NCBI RefSeq assembly: GCF_007970185.1
Contig: NZ_CP042431.1
Span: 3,844,001-3,908,000 of the forward strand
Direction of reading: 5' to 3'
DNA length: 64,000 nucleotides
Origin: Pseudobacter ginsenosidimutans
GTDB taxonomy: Bacteria > Bacteroidota > Bacteroidia > Chitinophagales > Chitinophagaceae
In this document: piece by piece, positions 43,443-53,600 of the stretch
Layout: each line of letters starts with the position of its first letter
How positions within the stretch are numbered: position 1 is the stretch's first letter
Translations under genes and position numbers: made by a program
The notes under the pieces: generated by a model
What the model was told of the DNA's origin: nothing
Seen by the model: only the letters and a program-made list of their open reading frames with translations
Databases searched by the model: none

Positions 43443-43721
43443 TCATACCGGTTCTGCCGTAGTAGGATCGATCACCCGGTAGATCCTGTTGATCACATTG
43501 GCGGGGAAACCGCCTTTGGAGGCATGCAGCCTGATCATTTCCTCATCGGGCGCATTGTAAATGCAATAGATCTTATCTCCGCCTACATAGCTCTGCACCC
43601 ATTGAATGGAAGGACCGAGCTCGTTCAATACAGCACATGATTGCTGTGAAATGGCCTGCAACTGCTCCTGCGAAAGCTGGCCTGCTCCGGGAATTTCCCG
43701 TTCGATGACGAATTTTGGCAT
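43443..43721 (-). CDS. DUF4242 domain protein
   Basis: A 92-residue soluble protein that consists of a DUF4242 domain (KFVIEREIPGAGQLSQEQLQ at the start, then IQWVQSYVGGDKIYCIY). It belongs to the ferredoxin-like 'nickel-binding/DUF4242' group of unknown function. The ATG at 43721 gives the usual family length; upstream codons overlap the promoter of the divergent DUF1415 gene. Confidence 0.8.
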   Translation of the reverse strand: MPKFVIEREIPGAGQLSQEQLQAISQQSCAVLNELGPSIQWVQSYVGGDKIYCIYNAPDEEMIRLHASKGGFPANVINRIYRVIDPTTAEPV

Positions 43722-43873
43722 AATGAGCGTTTTAAGGTTAAGAATGGAAAGAGGAAAAATGGAATGGGCAGGATTGTTCTTAGAGGATATTACTGAGGAT
43801 GAGGACTTGTAATTTACGAAAATTAATTGGGATCGATGTTTGCCCTTGCCGCAGGCAACGTAGCTTTGCGGCC

Positions 43874-44428
43874 ATGAATGCGTCAGCACAACTCAATGCG
43901 GAAATTATTGAACGTACCCGGAAATGGATCATGGAAGTGGTGATCAAATGTAATTTTTGTCCATTTGCCGCCAGGGAAGTGAAACGCGATAGCATCCGCT
44001 ATTCCGTAATACCAGACCTGACGCAGAAAGATGCATTGACAGCTTTGCTGGAAGAATGCAAAATGATGGATTCCGATGAACAGATCGAGACCACCCTGCT
44101 CATTTTTTCAGAAGGTTTCAAAAGTTTCAGGGAATACCTGCAACTGGTGGAGAAGGCGGAATCTCTGGTTCGCAAGAATGGTTATGAGGGCATTTACCAG
44201 ATCGCCAGTTTTCATCCTGATTATTTTTTCGCCGGTGCTCCGATTGATGATGCTGCCAACTTTACTAACAGGAGCATCTACCCGATGTTACATATCCTGC
44301 GAGAGGCCAGTGTTGAAAAAGTACTGGAACGTTATCCTGAACCTGAAAGGATCCCCGAAGCCAATATGCGCTTCGCACGCGAAAAAGGAGCGGCCTACAT
44401 GAAGATACTGCGCGATTCCTGCCTTTGA
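43874..44428 (+). CDS. DUF1415 family protein
   Basis: A 184-residue cytoplasmic protein of the DUF1415 family. It has the conserved opening RTRKWIMEVVIKCNFCPFA and later IASFHPDYFFAG and NRSIYPMLHILRE, with Cys and His residues that might bind a metal. Function is unknown. The ATG at 43874 was chosen because the family begins just there; the open frame extends 75 bp upstream without family-like residues. Confidence 0.85.
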   Translation: MNASAQLNAEIIERTRKWIMEVVIKCNFCPFAAREVKRDSIRYSVIPDLTQKDALTALLEECKMMDSDEQIETTLLIFSEGFKSFREYLQLVEKAESLVRKNGYEGIYQIASFHPDYFFAGAPIDDAANFTNRSIYPMLHILREASVEKVLERYPEPERIPEANMRFAREKGAAYMKILRDSCL

Positions 44429-44451
44429 TCCATCTTACAAAAATACCGGCA

Positions 44452-44483
44452 TAAAAAAAACCGCTCCCCGACATCAGGAGCGG
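44452..44483 (-). terminator. Intrinsic terminator of the beta-helix gene
   Basis: On the minus strand a perfect seven-pair stem (CCGCTCC at 44461-44467 with GGAGCGG at 44477-44483, nine-base loop) runs into eight Ts. It lies 32 bp after the beta-helix gene's stop. Confidence 0.88.
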
Positions 44484-44515
44484 CTGCATATACAAAAACC
44501 CGATCCGGTTTAGTA

Positions 44516-47500
44516 TTATTTTTTGATCACCTGCACGCTGTGTTTCCAGAATCCGCCGCGGCCCAATGTTATAAAGTATGTGCCTGAAGGCAGATGGGCG
44601 ATATTCAACTCCGCGTTATTCCATCCTTTGCGGAACTGGAATTTTTGTTGCTGTAATGACTTCCCTTCCAGATTGCTCACATTGATGTACCAGTTATCTG
44701 CAATACCGATCAGCAGTTTCAATGTTAGTGGCCCTGGTGTTGGATTAGGCCAGGCTTTCACGCTGATGATGCTGCTGAAATCACCGCAGGTACCGAGTGT
44801 CACTACTTTTGAAGTAGCTCCGATACAGCCGTTGTTATCTGTGTACTGGTAATGGACCGTTTGTTTTCCGGTTGCAGGTATTTCCAGGTTCCAGACATTG
44901 TTGCTGATGCCGGGGCCGGAGAATTGTCCACCTGCAGGCGTGGCGTTGAGGTTGAGCAATGTATTATCGATACAGATCTTATCATCGATCAGAATAGTGG
45001 GTTTGATTGCTGTGTTGATGCTGAACCTGGCAGCATCGGAAACTACAGTTGTGCCTGGTGCGCTTATTCTGCACCGATAGTAACCGATTGTGTTCACGGA
45101 AGATAAAGTACTGCTCATTGCTCCGTTGACCGTTTGCCAGTTATTGCCGTTTTCGCTTTTTTCCCATTGGTATTGCAGGTTGACCAGTGGAGAAGGGGCG
45201 TCTGCTGTAACCGAGAAGGATCCTGCGTTTCCTGCACAGAGGGCAAGATCCTGCGGTTCTTGTTGAAGGTTTACCACCGCTCCCGTTACCGTCAGCATTC
45301 CGTTGTTGGGTTTCAATACATAGTTGGTTGCGGAACCGCCGCTGAGGGTAACGGGATAATCGCCCGGTGAACTGCCTGGCAGGGCAGTAGTGGCGATGGC
45401 TGGTGGAATGATATCGGCAGGACTTTCACCGGCAATGAATCCACTGTATTGGATCGTCAATGCCGGATTTGCTTCCCCGTAAGGTCGCTGATAATTGCCT
45501 GCTTCCAGGAAAAGGTCTTTGGGAGTAATGGTCAATGAAGCTGGTGTGAAATTGATCGTGTAATTATTCCCGGCGCTCAGTGAGCCCTGATTGATGGTAT
45601 AAACGCCTACATCCTCACCGGCAGTTCTATCCGCTGCACCGGAAATATTATCATTCCCTACAAGGCCGTTTGAACTGTAATTCAGGGCAGGGTCATCTTC
45701 GCCATATATTTTCGATTGTGCGTTACCGGTAATGGCAAGTGTTTTTGGAACGATAGTGAGATCCGCTGTGATGAAATCGATCTGGTAATCTGGGCCTGCA
45801 TCGATCGATCCTGCAAGGATCGGGTAGGCGCCAACGTTATTGCCAGCCATTCTTGATAATGCGCCTGTAATGGCATCGGAGCCGATCAGTCCATTTGAGC
45901 TGTAGTTCAATACCGGTTCTGCATCTCCGTACGTGATCTGGGCGGGACTGGCTTCAATGGTAAGCGTTTTGGGATTGACGGTGAGTACGAATGTCTGGTC
46001 TGTGGCAGGGTAATAACTGATATCACCTGCCTGGCTGACAGTGATGGTGGTGCTGCCTGCCTTATTGATCCTGATCTTCGTTTTGTTGCCATCTGCTGCG
46101 TCCTGGAAAATTTCCGCTACGCTGGAATTGGAAGAGATGAATTGCAGCGGCATACCCGAAGTAGTAGTGGAAGAAGGCTCGAAAGCCGCATCGCCATAGG
46201 TTTTTGAGAGATCGGAAGCTGTGATGGTCTGATTCATCCTGTTGAATTCAAAAGCGCCGATGTCAATGCTTGCTCCATATATTCTGGGATTGCCTGCCAT
46301 ATCCAGGTCTGCTGCACTGCCACCTGCATCCAGGTATGCCTGCATGTTCCCCGTGTTGTAAGCAGCACCAATGGGTTGCGGGACCATGTTGTCGAATAGC
46401 ATATCATTACTTTGTTCCTGCCAGTTCCCTCCAATGGGAAATGTAGGATTGCTTACAAACTCAAGGATGGATTCATTGGCTACAGTGTTGTTAGTGGTCC
46501 TGATCAGGGTAGTGCTTGATCCTGTTGGTGGCAATGAAGACAGGATCATGCTGTTCTGAATGTCCAGTTGATAGGAGGTGGTGATGGAGTTGTCTGAAAA
46601 AATCGCGCTACTGACAGCATTCGAAGTAAAATTACTTACCATCGTGCAGTTGACGATCTTACAATTGTTGTTAAAATGATGCAGGGCAGCGCCTTTCTCC
46701 TGGCTGAAATTGTTGGTGAATACGCAGTTGAGGACGGTCAGCTTACCATAACTGGATGAAATTCCTCCGCCTCTTGATAGTGCATGGTTGAGATGAAACT
46801 TCGAATTCTTCAATATTATATTACCCTGGACAATCAATACAGGGCTGGAAGTGGTTTTATTATTCCTGATAGTAAGGTTGTTGAGTTGCAAACCGGTATT
46901 GCTGTTCAGACTGGAAGCCTGGATAGCTGATTCAGTTGCGCCGGTAATAGTAACTCCATCGATGGTAACAGCACTGATGGTGCCTGATTGGATTTTTACC
47001 ACATTGAGAACATTTTCTCCCGTATTGCTGATGACGGGCATGTGAGACTGGTAAACGGTTACGTCATCATTATTGTAGTCCCCGCTCAGGATGGTTTCAT
47101 TATCATTTGTTTTGAAACTTCGTTCAGTTATTGACTGTTCATTGCCGGCAAAGCCGCCATATACTTTTATATTATTCCGGATCCAGAAAGTATTGTTCCT
47201 GTCTTTCGGTTGTAAGGTGGAGAGATTGCCATCCCGGTAAAGGGGATAGTAAGTTCCTTTAGCGATCCAGATCTCTTTGATGGTCCATGTTAAAATAGCT
47301 GCTACTAGTGGATGTGCTGCTTCGTCCAGTGCATTGTCCCAGGAAGAGCCATTGCCTGTACCTCCTTTTTTAACATATACTACACCGTTAGGATCTGGAT
47401 GTACCGGAACTCCATAATATTCAGTAGCGCCAATATCGATGGTGCCGTTGCCGTTGATGGTAAACAATCTCATCTGGCCACGTCCGTCGCGGGTATTGGC

Positions 47501-48583
47501 ATTCAGGCCGGAGTAGTAGCTGTTATCCCCTTTGTCTATCACAGGGCTGGTACTGACTATGGGTCTGTAATCGCCACCAACGAAAGGCGCTTCATTCGGC
47601 GGTCTCCACGAAGCGAATTTCGGATCTGTATCACCGATATTGTTATTTGCGGGATCAGGTCCGGAACCCTGTACCAGGCTGTTTTTGATATTGCTGCCAT
47701 TGCCGGGAACAATAATATCATCAGCAAGGTTGTTCCAGATGATAGAGTTGCGAATCGGGATGGAAGTGTTTCCATAAAAGAAATAACCGGTATTCTGGAG
47801 CCCGGCATTGCAGGCAATGGTGCAGTTGATCAGTCCCTGGCCGGCGTATTCATCGATTATGTATATTCCTCCACCATAGTCAGCCTGATTTCCAGCCATG
47901 ACACAATTGACCAGGGTAGTATTGGATTTATTCAAAAACACTGCGCCACCGAAGTAGGCAGTATTCCCCAGGAACACGCAGTTCTCTACTTTGGGAGAGG
48001 ATTCGGACACGAACAGGCCGCCACCAGTTGTGCCTTCAGTAGTATACCCATTATAGGTTGGCCTGAGCGATGAACGTGCATTTCCTTCCTGAATATAGAA
48101 CCCATTTAATTCGGCCGTACCAACGTCACCAACAGATACCACCACATGCATGCAGTTGTCGAATCGTTTCGTTGGGTCGTACTGGTTACCATCCAGCGTT
48201 GTAGGGTAACCTGCAATATTCCGTTGATCGATACTGGTTTCAGTTCCCTGGAAACCTCCGTAGAGTTTTACATCTTTTACCATCAGGAAAGCCATGAAAG
48301 TGTAGTACTGGGAATTGGTAGTGCCGAAGGCAAGATCATCAGCCCTGTATAAGGGAAGGTAATTACCGTATGCCACCCAGATCTGTCTGATGGCAGTATT
48401 GGTTTTGGCATCCACCAGTGCATCGGCCAGTTCACCTCTTGCATTGGCCCAGCTGCTGCCATTGCCGTTACTGCCTTTTTTCACATATACGATACCGTTG
48501 CCGTCCGGTACGGTCTGGGCTGCTGCAAAAATGGAAAAGAATAAGAATGTAATAAAGAAGAGAAGGGGTAGTGTTCTATTCAT
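44516..48583 (-). CDS. T9SS-secreted parallel beta-helix protein with MBG domains
   Basis: A 1355-residue exported protein. A signal peptide (residues 1-22, ending near FAAAQ) is followed by two related right-handed beta-helix units (about 25-390 and 395-780), each beginning with VYVKKG(S/G)xGNGSSW. Three to four MBG-type domains follow (about 785-1135; repeated ITYGDAEPVLNYSSNGL and KIYGEDDPALNYSSNGL). Next is an Ig-like region (about 1140-1265) and a T9SS type A sorting domain (about 1270-1355: KAWPNPTPGPLTLKL, then LPSGTYFITL). Such proteins are exported to the surface or medium; the beta-helix could bind or cleave polysaccharide, but no lyase catalytic residues are evident. It is preceded by a TPR-HTH regulator gene on the same strand. 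Confidence 0.85.
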   Translation of the reverse strand: MNRTLPLLFFITFLFFSIFAAAQTVPDGNGIVYVKKGSNGNGSSWANARGELADALVDAKTNTAIRQIWVAYGNYLPLYRADDLAFGTTNSQYYTFMAFLMVKDVKLYGGFQGTETSIDQRNIAGYPTTLDGNQYDPTKRFDNCMHVVVSVGDVGTAELNGFYIQEGNARSSLRPTYNGYTTEGTTGGGLFVSESSPKVENCVFLGNTAYFGGAVFLNKSNTTLVNCVMAGNQADYGGGIYIIDEYAGQGLINCTIACNAGLQNTGYFFYGNTSIPIRNSIIWNNLADDIIVPGNGSNIKNSLVQGSGPDPANNNIGDTDPKFASWRPPNEAPFVGGDYRPIVSTSPVIDKGDNSYYSGLNANTRDGRGQMRLFTINGNGTIDIGATEYYGVPVHPDPNGVVYVKKGGTGNGSSWDNALDEAAHPLVAAILTWTIKEIWIAKGTYYPLYRDGNLSTLQPKDRNNTFWIRNNIKVYGGFAGNEQSITERSFKTNDNETILSGDYNNDDVTVYQSHMPVISNTGENVLNVVKIQSGTISAVTIDGVTITGATESAIQASSLNSNTGLQLNNLTIRNNKTTSSPVLIVQGNIILKNSKFHLNHALSRGGGISSSYGKLTVLNCVFTNNFSQEKGAALHHFNNNCKIVNCTMVSNFTSNAVSSAIFSDNSITTSYQLDIQNSMILSSLPPTGSSTTLIRTTNNTVANESILEFVSNPTFPIGGNWQEQSNDMLFDNMVPQPIGAAYNTGNMQAYLDAGGSAADLDMAGNPRIYGASIDIGAFEFNRMNQTITASDLSKTYGDAAFEPSSTTTSGMPLQFISSNSSVAEIFQDAADGNKTKIRINKAGSTTITVSQAGDISYYPATDQTFVLTVNPKTLTIEASPAQITYGDAEPVLNYSSNGLIGSDAITGALSRMAGNNVGAYPILAGSIDAGPDYQIDFITADLTIVPKTLAITGNAQSKIYGEDDPALNYSSNGLVGNDNISGAADRTAGEDVGVYTINQGSLSAGNNYTINFTPASLTITPKDLFLEAGNYQRPYGEANPALTIQYSGFIAGESPADIIPPAIATTALPGSSPGDYPVTLSGGSATNYVLKPNNGMLTVTGAVVNLQQEPQDLALCAGNAGSFSVTADAPSPLVNLQYQWEKSENGNNWQTVNGAMSSTLSSVNTIGYYRCRISAPGTTVVSDAARFSINTAIKPTILIDDKICIDNTLLNLNATPAGGQFSGPGISNNVWNLEIPATGKQTVHYQYTDNNGCIGATSKVVTLGTCGDFSSIISVKAWPNPTPGPLTLKLLIGIADNWYINVSNLEGKSLQQQKFQFRKGWNNAELNIAHLPSGTYFITLGRGGFWKHSVQVIKK

Positions 48584-48732
48584 GACGGGTCAGTTTGATC
48601 AAACAGGTAATGGATTCAATGGTGTTCCGGATGGCCGGAACCTGTTCGGTCAAAAGTACAGGAGCGGAATACTGAGAGGAAAGATGAGGGGCGGACAAAA
48701 GCCGGACAAATAATAAATCCCTTGACTGTTAG

Positions 48733-50496
48733 TTACTTAATGGAGGAGATGAATTCTTCCAGGTTGATATCGGTAGCGAGGTTCATGCTTTGGCGGAGCC
48801 TTCTTTTTCCGCGGCTCACACTGTCTTTGCTGATGCCCAGGCAGGCTGCGGCCTGTGCATTATCGAAATTGAGTTTGATGAGAGCGGCCAGTCTTTCCTG
48901 CGCAGGCGTCAGGTCTTTGACTGTTTCGCGGAGGCCGGGGAAGAAACCGGGATATGCTTTGATGAAGTCGTTCTTGAAATTGACCCAGTCCTCTTCTGTC
49001 AGTAGAACTGAAGGAAAAAGTTCCACCGGGTTGGTTTGTACGGATTGGGAGATTTGATGTTGCAGCGCTTCTATCTCTTCGTTCTTTTCATTGATCCGGC
49101 TTTTGAACTGTTCCAGTTTTGTTCTGGCTTCGGCTTCTTTCTGTTGTACCTGCCGGATCTTTTTCTGGTGTAACGCTGCTCTTCTTTTATGCCAGGTGCT
49201 GATCCGGTACCAGCTGAAGGCTGCGATGATCACCAGCATAGCAATGGCGGCTACCAGCAGTTTCTTCATACCTCTTTCAGACTGCATGTCAGATTCCGCC
49301 TTTTCCAGTGATTCCTGGAGTTGTTCATAATCCAGTTTGGCGCGGGCAGCATTGAGCTGGCTGCGGTTGATGAGGGCCGCCAGGCTATCGTTCACCAGGT
49401 GAAATTGGCCGAAATAATAATAAGAGCTATCTGGTTGTTGCAGGTCGCGGAACAGCTGGCTCAGTCCCTGGGCTGCATCGGCGATTGCCTGTTTTTCATG
49501 GGTGCGTGTGCTCCAGTTAAAAGCCTGTCTCCATTGAGCGAGGGCATTGGGAAAGTTTTTCTGCTGATAACTGATACCGGCAAGATCGTTGAGAAAGCAG
49601 GCGGCATTGGCAGTATCTCCATAGTTAAGGCTGGCCTGCACGGCATGTTGCAGCAGGGGGGCGGCTGTTGCAAATTTTTGTTTCCCTGTTTCGATCCTGC
49701 CGAGATAACCGTCTGTAAGTCCCATCCAGAGAGAGTTCCAGCGGGGGAGTGTTTCCGGATGTGCCGGATCCTGTTCAGCGATCAGCCGCTTGATCTCCTG
49801 GTAATACCAGGCAGCGCTGTCTTTTTTTCCTGTTTTATTGTAGGCCGAACCGATGATATCGGCAAGGAAGATGCGATCATACCGACTCACTTCAGGGAGT
49901 TTTTTCAGTGCGTCAATGCATTTCAGTCCATACTTCACGGATTGCGCATAATCACGGGTGAGATAAAGTGAACGTGCAACGGAGAAATAAGTCCAGCAGA
50001 TCTTCGGGAAATATTGCTGACCGATCTGCTCCTGCATGTCAAGAGACCGGAGATTGTACAACAGTGATTGTTCCAGGTCTGGCAGGCGGAGGCTCAGTTC
50101 TCCGAAAAGCGCATAGAGCTCGGCGTTCAGTTGTTTATCCTTCAGTGGCCAGGCCAGCCTGATGGCTTCCAGTGTTTGCTGATGATGGCGACGGATGGCA
50201 TCTTTTTGATCCGCCTGTGTTTCCATGGACCAGAGCGCCTTGTACATGATCAGGCGGATGAAGAGCCGGGGCGATTGTTCAACACTGATCTGCTTGTCCA
50301 GTTCCCGGACCAGGTTGAAATACCTGGCGGAATCCTTATGAAGGCTGAGGTCATCAAAGAGTGTGGCTGCTTTCTCTGTTTGGCCAATATCATTGATGGA
50401 CCAGATCTTCAGGTAATCCGATAGTTGTAATGTTTGCGCATGCGCCTGAAAAAAAGGAAAAATCAATAAAAGGAAGATGAATAAAGTACGGCTCAT
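48733..50496 (-). CDS. TPR-repeat membrane protein with C-terminal HTH (regulator)
   Basis: A 587-residue protein. A signal peptide or anchor (residues 1-20) precedes tetratricopeptide-type helical repeats (about 30-400), so the sensor part is probably periplasmic. One membrane helix (about 411-430) follows, then a cytoplasmic coiled coil (about 435-490). The C-terminal helix-turn-helix (LTPAQERLAALIKLNFDNAQAAACLGISKDSVSRGKRRLR region, about 545-580) resembles the LuxR/sigma-4 class. The layout is that of one-piece transmembrane regulators frequent in Bacteroidota, with no kinase. It lies between two secreted-protein genes and may regulate one or both (inference). Confidence 0.8.
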   Translation of the reverse strand: MSRTLFIFLLLIFPFFQAHAQTLQLSDYLKIWSINDIGQTEKAATLFDDLSLHKDSARYFNLVRELDKQISVEQSPRLFIRLIMYKALWSMETQADQKDAIRRHHQQTLEAIRLAWPLKDKQLNAELYALFGELSLRLPDLEQSLLYNLRSLDMQEQIGQQYFPKICWTYFSVARSLYLTRDYAQSVKYGLKCIDALKKLPEVSRYDRIFLADIIGSAYNKTGKKDSAAWYYQEIKRLIAEQDPAHPETLPRWNSLWMGLTDGYLGRIETGKQKFATAAPLLQHAVQASLNYGDTANAACFLNDLAGISYQQKNFPNALAQWRQAFNWSTRTHEKQAIADAAQGLSQLFRDLQQPDSSYYYFGQFHLVNDSLAALINRSQLNAARAKLDYEQLQESLEKAESDMQSERGMKKLLVAAIAMLVIIAAFSWYRISTWHKRRAALHQKKIRQVQQKEAEARTKLEQFKSRINEKNEEIEALQHQISQSVQTNPVELFPSVLLTEEDWVNFKNDFIKAYPGFFPGLRETVKDLTPAQERLAALIKLNFDNAQAAACLGISKDSVSRGKRRLRQSMNLATDINLEEFISSIK

Positions 50497-50557
50497 AGAT
50501 CAGCAAATCACCGGGCTTGGGTAATGAATATGGCTACTAAATTAACATATTGCGCAT

Positions 50558-50589
50558 GAAAAAGCGCAGCCTGTGGAAAGCGCTGCGCT
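50558..50589 (-). terminator. Intrinsic terminator of the GH16 gene
   Basis: On the minus strand an eight-pair stem (AGCGCAGC and GCTGCGCT, at 50563-50570 and 50582-50589) is followed by TTTTTC. It ends the GH16 transcript 22 bp after its stop and separates it from the TPR-HTH gene. Confidence 0.85.
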
Positions 50590-50610
50590 GAATGAACAAT
50601 TCCTGATCTG

Positions 50611-53600
50611 TTATTGCCGGACCACTCTCAGGGATTGCTGCCCGGAAGGCCCCTGGAATAATAACAGATAAATGCCGGAAACAAAATGACTGATATCTTT
50701 TGTAATCGTTCGCTGGCCCGGCGCAACCGGCCATGTTGCTACCAGTCGCCCACTCATGTCGAACACTTTAATATCCCGGTACACTGTGTTGCCTGTACTG
50801 ATTATGATATTGCCTGTGGCCGGATTGGGAGAAACGGCCAGCCGGTTTTCCCGGATGCTTATTTCCCTTGTACTGTTTTGCTGTACAGTCAGCATCCCGG
50901 AATTTGTGCAGTTATCGATCAGGAACCAGTTGAATTTGGGATTACCCGATATCACATGGATGCCTGTGTAAGTCAGTGCAGGTAATGTAATGGTATCCGT
51001 GATCGTTTGCCAGGCGCCGTTTGTTGAAGGAATGGATTTGATACCGAAATTAAAAGTACTATGCCCTATTTTGAAGGAGGCGGGTGCTGTTGTCAAAACG
51101 CGGAAACTGATGCGATATAATCCGGCAGACGGAACATTCAAAGTATTGTACGCGAACCAATGCCCGGGTACAAGACCTGTGAAATTTTTTCCGCCACCTG
51201 CATCTGTACAGGCTTCCAGCGATGGACCTGAATGGCGGAAAGCGCAGCTCTCCGCTTCGTGATGCTGGGTGAACGCACAGGAAAGTTGCACTAATGCTGT
51301 ATCACTGAATGCCTGCCAGTCTGCAATCACCTGGTAGTTGCCGGGCAGGGCATTGGCGGAAAGCAGGCCAGTTGAATCTATCGTATTGCCGTTCCCGTTA
51401 ACTGACCAGTTGATGCCGGGCAATTGAATGGGTTGATCGTTTGCATCGTATCCCGTTGCTGTGAACTGACGACCTTCTCCAACCAGCATGGCCACAGTAT
51501 CGGGCAACAGTTCAAGCCGCACAGCAGGCGGGGCGGATGCACAGTTGTCTATCGTGAACCAGTTGAACCGGAAAGAACCTGAAGCTGCGTGAATGCCTGT
51601 GTACGACAAAGCGGGAAGCGTTACAGTGTCTGAAATGGTTTGCCAGTTTCCCCCGGTGGATGGCACCTGGATGATACGGAAAGTAAAAGCGCCATGCCCG
51701 ATCCTGATGCTGGCCGGAGCTGTGGTGGAAATGCGCAGGCGGATATTGTATCTGCCTGCTGAAGGCACTTTCAGGTTGTTATAAGCAAACCATTTGCCGG
51801 AACTAACGCCATCGAAATGCTGGCTGCCGCTGCTGTCGTCCGTAGCAACCGGTGTGAGGCCGGGAGCGCGCGCCGAGGACGATTCTGCTTCATAAAGGTT
51901 ATTTACCGTACATGTATAACCGAGTTCCAGGTCAAGTGTGCCGGTAACTCCTCCTGAGCTGGCGCCAACAAGAAAACTGCCGGGTATATTACCTGCCGTA
52001 AACAATCCCGTTTGGGTAATACTGTTTTGTGATCCGGTGGAAGTCCAGGTGATGGTGCCCGTTAGTGGCACCTGTGTATTGTACTGATCAAATCCCTTTG
52101 CTGTGAATTGTTGTGACGCGCCCAGGGGGACTATGATTGTATCCGGCACAATGCTGATCCGGGACAGGACCGGCGTGCCTGATACATTCACAATGGCCAG
52201 GCCGCTCAATGTACCTGAACTGGCGCTTACCGTAAATATGCCTGCTGAATCGGATGAGAACAATCCATTGCTGGTTACCAGTGCGCCTGCACCACTGGTA
52301 CTCCAGGTTGCAGCGGGTGAAAGCATGATGTAATTTGAATCTGCATCATAGCCGATGGCCGTTAACTGAACATTGCCTCCGGTAAATATCCGGGCGCTAT
52401 CCGGTTGAATGGCAACTGCGGCTACTGCATGATCACCCGCTGGCACCACCTGCAGCCAGTTGAAATTCCAGCCAGCCGAATGTGAATGGATCCTGATGGT
52501 TTTTGGGCCCGGTCCCAATATGATCGGAGCTGAAGTGACCGTCATCCATTGCTGCCATCCGCCGCTGGGTGGAAGCGTTACAGAGCCCAGCGCGGTAGTG
52601 TCGTTATAAATGGAAAATTTGGAAGCTGTACTAACGGCAACCCTGAAGCGCAAACGGTAAGCCGCGTTATCCGGTACATCGATATCGTATTCAAACCAGG
52701 TGCCATTGCCGATATAACTCATATTCAGTACTCCACTGGTATCTGCTGTAGTTTCGGTACGCCCGCCATTCGAATTGTCGAAGTTCTCCGCTTCTATCCG
52801 GGCAGGTACAGGCTTATAATTGACAGGCCGCACATTGATATTGGTGCTGCCCTGTACGGTGAACGTATCCACATTGGCAATGGCCGTGATCACACCGGAG
52901 CTATTGATGGTGGCCAATCCTGATGCATCGATCGTATTGCCATTTCCTGAAATGCTCCAGGACGGTGTTATGCCGGTCATCACATGCCCGTTCTGATCCA
53001 ATACTTTTGCTGTGAATATTTGTGTTTTTCCCGGCAGCACGGAAATGTCTGCAGGTGAAATGGAAATTGAATCGGGATAAGGTGTGCCGAGCCCTTTCTG
53101 GGAAATGCGCACATAGTCCACCAGCATACTGTCGGGCCAGTCTGCATCAACGATCGTTCCTCCCATTCCACCACCCATGGCGATATTCAGGATCACATAG
53201 AATGGCTTGTCAAAAGGCCAGTCCTTCCAGTCGGTATGCGGATTTACATAGGTGTAAAAGCCGACGCCATCGTGTGTGAAACGTAATGAGTCAGGGCTCC
53301 ATTCTACTCCGTAAACATGATAGGCAGTATCGAGGTCGGGGAGTATCTGGTTGCCTCCGAGGTTTCCTCCATTTGTCCAGTTCTTGTTTTCCGTGTGAAC
53401 GGCGCACATGGCCTTTCCGAAATTATTGCCTACATGTTCCAGTATATCTATTTCGCCGCTTTTTGGCCAGTTACCATAAGCGTTTGTGGTCGGCATCAGC
53501 CAGAATGCAGGCCAGGAGCCTCTTGCGCGGGGTAGTTTTGCGCGCATTTCAGCTTTGCCATAAAGGAATTCCATTTTTCCGAGTGAGATCACACGTGCGG

